Source: Chloroflexota bacterium (lineage in GTDB: Bacteria; Chloroflexota; Anaerolineae; Anaerolineales; Anaerolineaceae). Taken from it: 64,000 bases of DNA. A program made the position numbers and the translations under genes. Under the pieces are notes generated by a model. That model searched no databases, was not told the DNA's origin, and was given only the letters and a program-made list of their open reading frames with translations. Positions 60,189-64,000 of the stretch are shown piece by piece (position 1 is the stretch's first letter; every line of letters starts with the position of its first letter). The DNA lies in assembly GCA_021825925.1 (NCBI GenBank), contig JAKAFP010000007.1:1-64000 (forward strand). Reading direction: 5' to 3'.

Positions 60189-61148
60189 ATGCCTACAAAA
60201 ATCGAATGGGCCAATGAAGTTTGGAACCCGGTGGTAGGATGCACCCCGGCCAGTGCCGGCTGTGATCATTGTTATGCAAAAAGAATCTTTGAGCGCAATC
60301 TCTCTTTTCACGATCACAAATTTGAAAACCCGACCACTTACCCCAACCGGTTGGATACGCCCTTCCATTGGAAGAGTCCGCGCCGGGTGTTTGTCAACTC
60401 GATGAGTGATCTATTCCACCCGGATGTGCAGTTTGAATTCATATCCAAGGTCATAAATGTCGCTTTTCTAAACCCAAAGCTCACTTTCATGATCCTGACC
60501 AAAAGACCATCCAGAATGCTTGATTTTTTCAAATGGGTTGGAAAGTCCGTCAATTTGGATGTAGCACCAGCACCAGCTAATGTATGGATTGGTGTATCTG
60601 CTGAAAATCAAGCAACTGTGGACGAACGCATTCCGATTCTATTGCAAGTGCCGGCAGCCGTCCGCTTTGTGAGTGTAGAGCCGATGCTGGGACCGGTGGA
60701 ATTGCGAAAAGTAAAAGGTGATCACGTCAATTTCAATGTGCTCGAGAAAAGCCGGTTTGATTATGCCAATAATGGGTTTGGAGTCGGCGCGCCCATGTCT
60801 GAAGGTATTGATTGGGTGATCTGCGGCGGAGAATCAGGGTCTGGTGCAAGATTTATGCATCCGGATTGGGTTAGAAAACTGCGTGATCAGTGTACTGCCA
60901 ACCATGTTCCATTCTTTTTCAAGGGATGGGCTGGATTCAAATACGAAGCTGCCAATAATGCAGTATTCAAAGATACCCATGAACAAGTGCCGGTAGACGC
61001 GCAGCCCATGACTCGAAAATTTATTGGTAAGAAGAGGGCTGGCCGCCTACTAGATGGACGTGAATGGAATCAAATACCAAATGAATCCTTGCTCGACCGC
61101 TCACGCGGGCTCGCAGGACTCACACAAAACGCTCGGGAGGTGAAGTAA
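60189..61148 (+). CDS. phage Gp37/Gp68-like protein (DUF5131)
   Basis: 319 aa. The start IEWANEVWNPVVGCTPASAG with C18, C25 and C28 (CDHCYAKR) is the signature of DUF5131/Gp37-Gp68 proteins. That family shares a fold and Cys spacing with radical-SAM-like enzymes and is common in phages. WICGGESGSGARFMHPDWVR and the C-terminal FFKGWAGF are also typical. An enzymatic role is likely but not established. It is in the replication operon between ParB-like and SSB genes. Confidence 0.85.
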   Translation: MPTKIEWANEVWNPVVGCTPASAGCDHCYAKRIFERNLSFHDHKFENPTTYPNRLDTPFHWKSPRRVFVNSMSDLFHPDVQFEFISKVINVAFLNPKLTFMILTKRPSRMLDFFKWVGKSVNLDVAPAPANVWIGVSAENQATVDERIPILLQVPAAVRFVSVEPMLGPVELRKVKGDHVNFNVLEKSRFDYANNGFGVGAPMSEGIDWVICGGESGSGARFMHPDWVRKLRDQCTANHVPFFFKGWAGFKYEAANNAVFKDTHEQVPVDAQPMTRKFIGKKRAGRLLDGREWNQIPNESLLDRSRGLAGLTQNAREVK

Positions 61149-61555
61149 TGTACCAAAAACTAATGATCATCGGACGTCTGGGCAAAGATCCGGAAATGCG
61201 CTTTACCCCTAATGGCCAGGCAGTGACCAGCTTTTCAGTGGCCACTGACCGCCAATGGACCGGAGAAGGTGGCCAGCAAGAAAAAGAAACCGTCTGGTTT
61301 AGGGTATCCGCCTGGGGAAAACTGGCCGAGACCTGCAATAACTTCCTTCAAAAAGGGAAGTTGGTGATGGTCGAAGGTCGCCTGCAGGTGGACCCCAAAA
61401 CAGGCGGTCCGCGGATTTGGTCAGGCGCTGACGGAACTGCCCGCGCCTCACTTGAAGTTGTGGCTGCCACGATAAAGTTCTTGAGTCCGCGTGATGGTGG
61501 TAATGCTGCAGACCAGGAACCAGAACCAGGTCTTAGTGAAGATATTCCTTTTTAG
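61148..61555 (+). CDS. ssb: single-stranded DNA-binding protein
   Basis: 135 aa with an OB fold (MIIGRLGKDPEMRFTPNGQA at residues 7-26, VWFRVSAWGKLAETC, KLVMVEGRLQVD) and the acidic tip DIPF at the C-terminus that recruits partner proteins. It protects single-stranded DNA during phage replication. ATG and stop overlap the neighbours (TAATG, TAGTG). Confidence 0.93.
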   Translation: MYQKLMIIGRLGKDPEMRFTPNGQAVTSFSVATDRQWTGEGGQQEKETVWFRVSAWGKLAETCNNFLQKGKLVMVEGRLQVDPKTGGPRIWSGADGTARASLEVVAATIKFLSPRDGGNAADQEPEPGLSEDIPF

Positions 61556-61755
61556 TGGGAGCAAGAATTTTTTTAGGTGGTTTAGTTGTTGGTCTATTGG
61601 TTGGAACGATTGCTGGTTTATTCGCTCGCGGTCTTGGAACAATGGCCAAGGATGATTCCACGAGCGTTAAAGGCGAATATGTTTGCAATTACGACAGTGA
61701 TCAACCGGATGGTGTTTTCAAACCAGAGTACAGGAGTGTGAAATGCCAAAAGTAA
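61555..61755 (+). CDS. small single-helix membrane protein
   Basis: 66 aa starting with GTG that overlaps the ssb stop (TAGTG). One glycine-rich membrane helix (about residues 5-27, FLGGLVVGLLVGTIAGLF) is followed by a polar tail with two cysteines. It overlaps the next gene by 13 bp. The start has no strong ribosome site apart from coupling. The function is unknown. Confidence 0.45.
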   Translation: MGARIFLGGLVVGLLVGTIAGLFARGLGTMAKDDSTSVKGEYVCNYDSDQPDGVFKPEYRSVKCQK

Positions 61756-62096
61756 TTACAGATCTGAAATTGGTCACTGATGAACTGGGTGTTCAACACC
61801 TTGAGATGAAGACGGTTGAGCTGCGCACTTTTGGCAGTCAAATGTTTGAGAATCCGATCACCGGTGAAGAATCAGAATGGCTGCCGGTACCGGTCGAGCT
61901 TGCAGAAGTTCCGGAAGAGATCATCCCTGGCAATGTAGAAGAGACGGTCCCCGTGCCTGAAGTGGTCGCGGTTGAACCTGATGCGGAAGAACTGGTCATC
62001 GAAGAAATTGAAGCCGTCCTGGAAGTGGTAGAAAAGCCGGCCGAGGGTGTTTCCACAGAAACAACCGTCAGCTCTGTGACCGATACCGGTTGGTGA
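61743..62096 (+). CDS. acidic phage protein
   Basis: 117 aa. A short ordered N-terminal part (ITDLKLVTDELGVQHLE) is followed by a Val/Glu/Pro-rich disordered tail (VVAVEPDAEELVIEEIEAV). It is highly acidic overall. Acidic tails of this kind can mimic DNA or bind basic proteins, but there is no direct evidence here. It lies 4 bp before the next gene. Confidence 0.5.
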   Translation: MPKVITDLKLVTDELGVQHLEMKTVELRTFGSQMFENPITGEESEWLPVPVELAEVPEEIIPGNVEETVPVPEVVAVEPDAEELVIEEIEAVLEVVEKPAEGVSTETTVSSVTDTGW

Positions 62097-62100
62097 TCAG

Positions 62101-62304
62101 ATGCCAGAACTCAAAGTATGTGGCATGAAAGCATATGTTAAATACACATGGCCAGGTCAAAAAGAAACCACTGCGTGCCTGGTGCATGCGACGATGGTGG
62201 CAAAGCTGGCCACCGCTATGGGTTTCAAGGTAAATATGCTCCCAATTTATGAACCTGACCACCAGGAAAAATGTCAACACGAAGTTAATCCAGTAGAAAG
62301 TTAA
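62101..62304 (+). CDS. small phage protein
   Basis: 67 aa (MPELKVCGMKAY...) with a mixed alpha/beta pattern, four histidines and three cysteines. No motif is recognised. It lies between the acidic protein and an HTH/zinc-ribbon protein in the integrase-proximal cluster. Confidence 0.45.
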   Translation: MPELKVCGMKAYVKYTWPGQKETTACLVHATMVAKLATAMGFKVNMLPIYEPDHQEKCQHEVNPVES

Positions 62305-62315
62305 TCGGAAAGCGA

Positions 62316-62747
62316 ATGCCACAATTGCGCAGATTTAAACCATACACAGGTCCATCCTTCAGGCGAGCTCAGATTATCAGACTTGGTCGATTGCTGGATA
62401 TGGAATACAAACCCAGCGAAATTGCCGACGAAATTGGGATCGATGTGAGCGCGGTTTATCAATCTTATCTACCAAATGGATGCCCTCACCGACGAGACAA
62501 GAACAATCACATCTGGATCCACGGCACCAGCTTTGCCGGTTGGGTAAAAGAAATCGTTGAGCGCAATAAAAAGGTTCCGGGTTTTCCTCTTGATGAAGAT
62601 GAAGCCTGGTGTGTGAAGTGCTGCAAAGTGGTGACGATGCTGGATCCACACGAACGGAAGATCAAGACCAATTTGAACATGATCTATGGGAAGTGTTCTG
62701 TCTGCAGCGGAAAGGTCAATCGGCTGAAAAGCGGAAAGGTAAAGTAA
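62316..62747 (+). CDS. helix-turn-helix protein with zinc ribbon
   Basis: 143 aa. An HTH resembling homeodomain-type recombination-associated proteins (GRLLDMEYKPSEIADEIGID, residues about 26-45) precedes a Cys cluster: CVKCCK (about 98-103) and CSVCSG (about 128-133) form a zinc ribbon. Its stop overlaps the integrase start (TAATG). By position it is a candidate excisionase or directionality factor, although it does not resemble Xis proteins I know. Confidence 0.6.
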   Translation: MPQLRRFKPYTGPSFRRAQIIRLGRLLDMEYKPSEIADEIGIDVSAVYQSYLPNGCPHRRDKNNHIWIHGTSFAGWVKEIVERNKKVPGFPLDEDEAWCVKCCKVVTMLDPHERKIKTNLNMIYGKCSVCSGKVNRLKSGKVK

Positions 62748-63847
62748 TGATCAACCGGGATAATTGGCAGGACGTCAATCTTTATCTTAAGTACCTTGAA
62801 AAAGTTAAGCAGCTTGATGAGCAAACCATCCATCGCCGGCGCAGTATGCTACATCATCTTCTTCAATGGGCTGGTGACAAGCCATTGGGTTTGGCTAGGA
62901 ATATAGATCCCACTTTTCCTGTGTTTTTATTAACATCACGTTTTGATGGAAAAGATAAGAGCTTGAGCGCTCCGACAATGGCAGCGACATGCGGCACTGT
63001 TCGAAGATTTTACGACTGGGCTCGAATGGAAATGCCACGCAAATACTCCAAGGTTACCCCTTCCTGGTTGGATCAAATAAGGCCTCCCAGATCGCGGGGA
63101 ATGCAAAGTGAAGTGCATGTTCATGAGTATTACACGCTTGAAGAAATGCGAAAAGTCATCGCTTTGAAACCCGTCACAATTCGAGAAGAAAGAGAACAGG
63201 CCGCCATGGCATTCGTGTACCTTAGTGGTATGAGAGCCGATGCTTTCGCTACAGTTCCAATTTCTTGCGTGAACATAGAGGACATGACGGTCAACCAATA
63301 TCCAAGTGAAGGGGTAAGAACAAAAAACCATAAAGCAAAACAAACCTTCCTTCTTCCAATTCCGGAGTTGATCAATATTGTTCAAGCCTGGGATGATAAA
63401 GTAAGATCCTTGCTGCCCAATAATGCAATGTGGTATGCCGGCATCAGATCCAACGGTGAAGACCTGGTCCCTATATATGAAGCCAATCCACGGCGAGGGC
63501 AGGATGTTGCCGAGGGATGTGAATTGATCTGCGAGAAAATTGGGATCAAGTATCGAAGCCCGCATAAGTTGAGAAATGGCCACGTTGTTTATGGAACCAA
63601 GTTGGCCAAGACCATCGAGGATTTTAAAGCCATCAGTCAGAATGTGATGCATGAATCGATGGATATTACTCAGGAGATATATGCTGAACTGAGCGGTGGC
63701 GATGTAAAGAAAGTTATTGAGAAATTCAAACCAAATGATGACGGAACAGCGCTCAAAATGCCTGAGAACGCACTGGCCAAGCTTATGATGCAGACGCTAA
63801 AAGAGCACCCTGAATTACTGGATGCTCTCTCAAAAAACGAATCTTAA
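62747..63847 (+). CDS. int: tyrosine site-specific recombinase (phage integrase)
   Basis: 366 aa from the ATG at 62747, overlapping the previous stop. The N-terminal SAM-like core-binding domain (residues 1-100) is followed by the catalytic domain with R163 (SGMRADA), H273-R276 (SPHKLRNGH), H302 (NVMHES) and the nucleophile Y312 (TQEIYAEL). It joins attP to the tRNA-Pro attB and lies 43 bp from attR, the usual int-att neighbourhood. It is transcribed towards the attachment site. Confidence 0.93.
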   Translation: MINRDNWQDVNLYLKYLEKVKQLDEQTIHRRRSMLHHLLQWAGDKPLGLARNIDPTFPVFLLTSRFDGKDKSLSAPTMAATCGTVRRFYDWARMEMPRKYSKVTPSWLDQIRPPRSRGMQSEVHVHEYYTLEEMRKVIALKPVTIREEREQAAMAFVYLSGMRADAFATVPISCVNIEDMTVNQYPSEGVRTKNHKAKQTFLLPIPELINIVQAWDDKVRSLLPNNAMWYAGIRSNGEDLVPIYEANPRRGQDVAEGCELICEKIGIKYRSPHKLRNGHVVYGTKLAKTIEDFKAISQNVMHESMDITQEIYAELSGGDVKKVIEKFKPNDDGTALKMPENALAKLMMQTLKEHPELLDALSKNES

Positions 63848-63889
63848 AAAAAGTGGAGGGGTGTCAATGATGCTTATTTTGTTAAAAAG

Positions 63890-63925
63890 GTCGGGGCGGG
63901 CGGATTTGAACCGCCGACCTCCCGG
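63890..63925. repeat. attR within the reconstituted tRNA-Pro
   Basis: 36 bases identical to 26961-26996. They supply the 3' half of the intact tRNA-Pro gene and end at the border of the anticodon loop (63926). Strand exchange by the integrase should occur inside or at the edge of this segment. Confidence 0.95.
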
Positions 63926-63965
63926 TCCCGAACCGGGTGCTCTAGCCGGGCTGAGCCACGCCCCG
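63891..63965 (-). tRNA. tRNA-Pro(CGG)
   Basis: A 75-nt cloverleaf on the minus strand. The acceptor is CGGGGCG/CGCCCCG with discriminator A, the D-arm is GCTC/GAGC, the anticodon arm is CCCGG/CCGGG with loop TTCGGGA (anticodon CGG, 63930-63928) and the T-arm is GGCGG/CCGCC. CCA is not encoded. Its 3' half (63891-63925) comes from the prophage by integration, and its original terminator lies at 26931-26959. Confidence 0.95.
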
Positions 63966-64000
63966 AACAAGAGCGATTATACCTGTCCCTCCCCCTTTCG

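Larger units (their letters stand above)
26961..63925. mobile_element. complete-looking temperate siphovirus-like prophage integrated in tRNA-Pro
   Basis: The two ends are a 36-bp perfect direct repeat (26961-26996 and 63890-63925) equal to the 3' half of a tRNA-Pro gene. A tyrosine recombinase lies 43 bp from the right repeat. The interior holds all expected modules in order: HNH and terminase, HK97-type head, tail with frameshifted chaperone, tape measure, hub, endolysin, lysogeny block with repressor, replication genes and integrase. The unit length is about 36.9 kb. I saw no interrupted essential gene, so it may still be inducible. That it was packaged as a siphovirus is inferred from the tail genes. 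Confidence 0.95.

Overview
The window is chromosomal DNA of a bacterium that most resembles the Chloroflexota, class Anaerolineae. This placement is an inference from gene content: a complex I membrane-arm operon with two NuoM genes, Thr/Pro-rich lipoproteins, SHOCT-like/DUF4097 proteins and small two-helix membrane proteins. No rRNA or other strong marker is present. About 27 kb of host genes are followed by one complete-looking integrated prophage (about 37 kb) that ends in a host tRNA-Pro gene at the right edge.

Host part (1-26960). A minus-strand operon nuoA-H-J-K-L-M-M-N (9345-242) encodes only the proton-pumping membrane arm of NADH:quinone oxidoreductase. The peripheral-arm genes (B, C, D, E, F, G, I) are not here. 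Next come a small membrane protein, a SHOCT-like/DUF4097 pair (10054-11811), a lipoprotein, a tiny membrane protein, a DUF2513 protein, an alpha/beta hydrolase, an ECF sigma factor with a probable membrane-anchored anti-sigma factor, and a large GT-C-like membrane protein. Two tandem, clearly duplicated chemoreceptor-cheW pairs follow (19219-24799). Each has the same unusual leader: a conserved fold overlapping an intrinsic terminator, as in a riboswitch. An SH3b lipoprotein and a small membrane protein complete the host part.

Prophage (26961-63925). It lies between two copies of a 36-bp direct repeat equal to the 3' half of tRNA-Pro(CGG). A tyrosine integrase sits next to the intact tRNA. 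The order is: small regulatory genes and two membrane proteins, HNH nuclease, small and large terminase, HK97-type portal, protease and capsid, connector and tail genes, tail assembly chaperone with a textbook -1 frameshift signal (A AAA AAC plus hairpin), tape measure, hub with an inserted carbohydrate-binding-like domain, tail proteins, GH25 endolysin and a strong terminator. It continues with a DNA methyltransferase, a membrane/coiled-coil sensor-like protein, a minus-strand block of exported or membrane proteins ending in the repressor, divergent promoters, an RNA locus and the replication module (winged helix, DnaA-N-domain initiator, metallopeptidase, two ParB-like proteins, DUF5131, SSB). 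It is a siphovirus-like temperate phage by gene content.

The most unusual part is the roughly 1-kb gene-free region 53691-54741. It holds a canonical tRNA with all hallmarks of an initiator tRNA (CAU anticodon, C1xU72 mismatch, A11:U24, three G:C pairs in the anticodon stem). It also holds a long hairpin whose loop region spells the 3' end of 16S rRNA (the anti-Shine-Dalgarno sequence), a duplicated ~60-nt element, three hairpins with CCCCCC loops, and a tRNA-like gene with a 14-nt anticodon loop. I read this as a candidate phage RNA system acting on translation initiation, or a giant ornate phage ncRNA such as GOLLD or ROOL. Neither reading can be proved from sequence alone.
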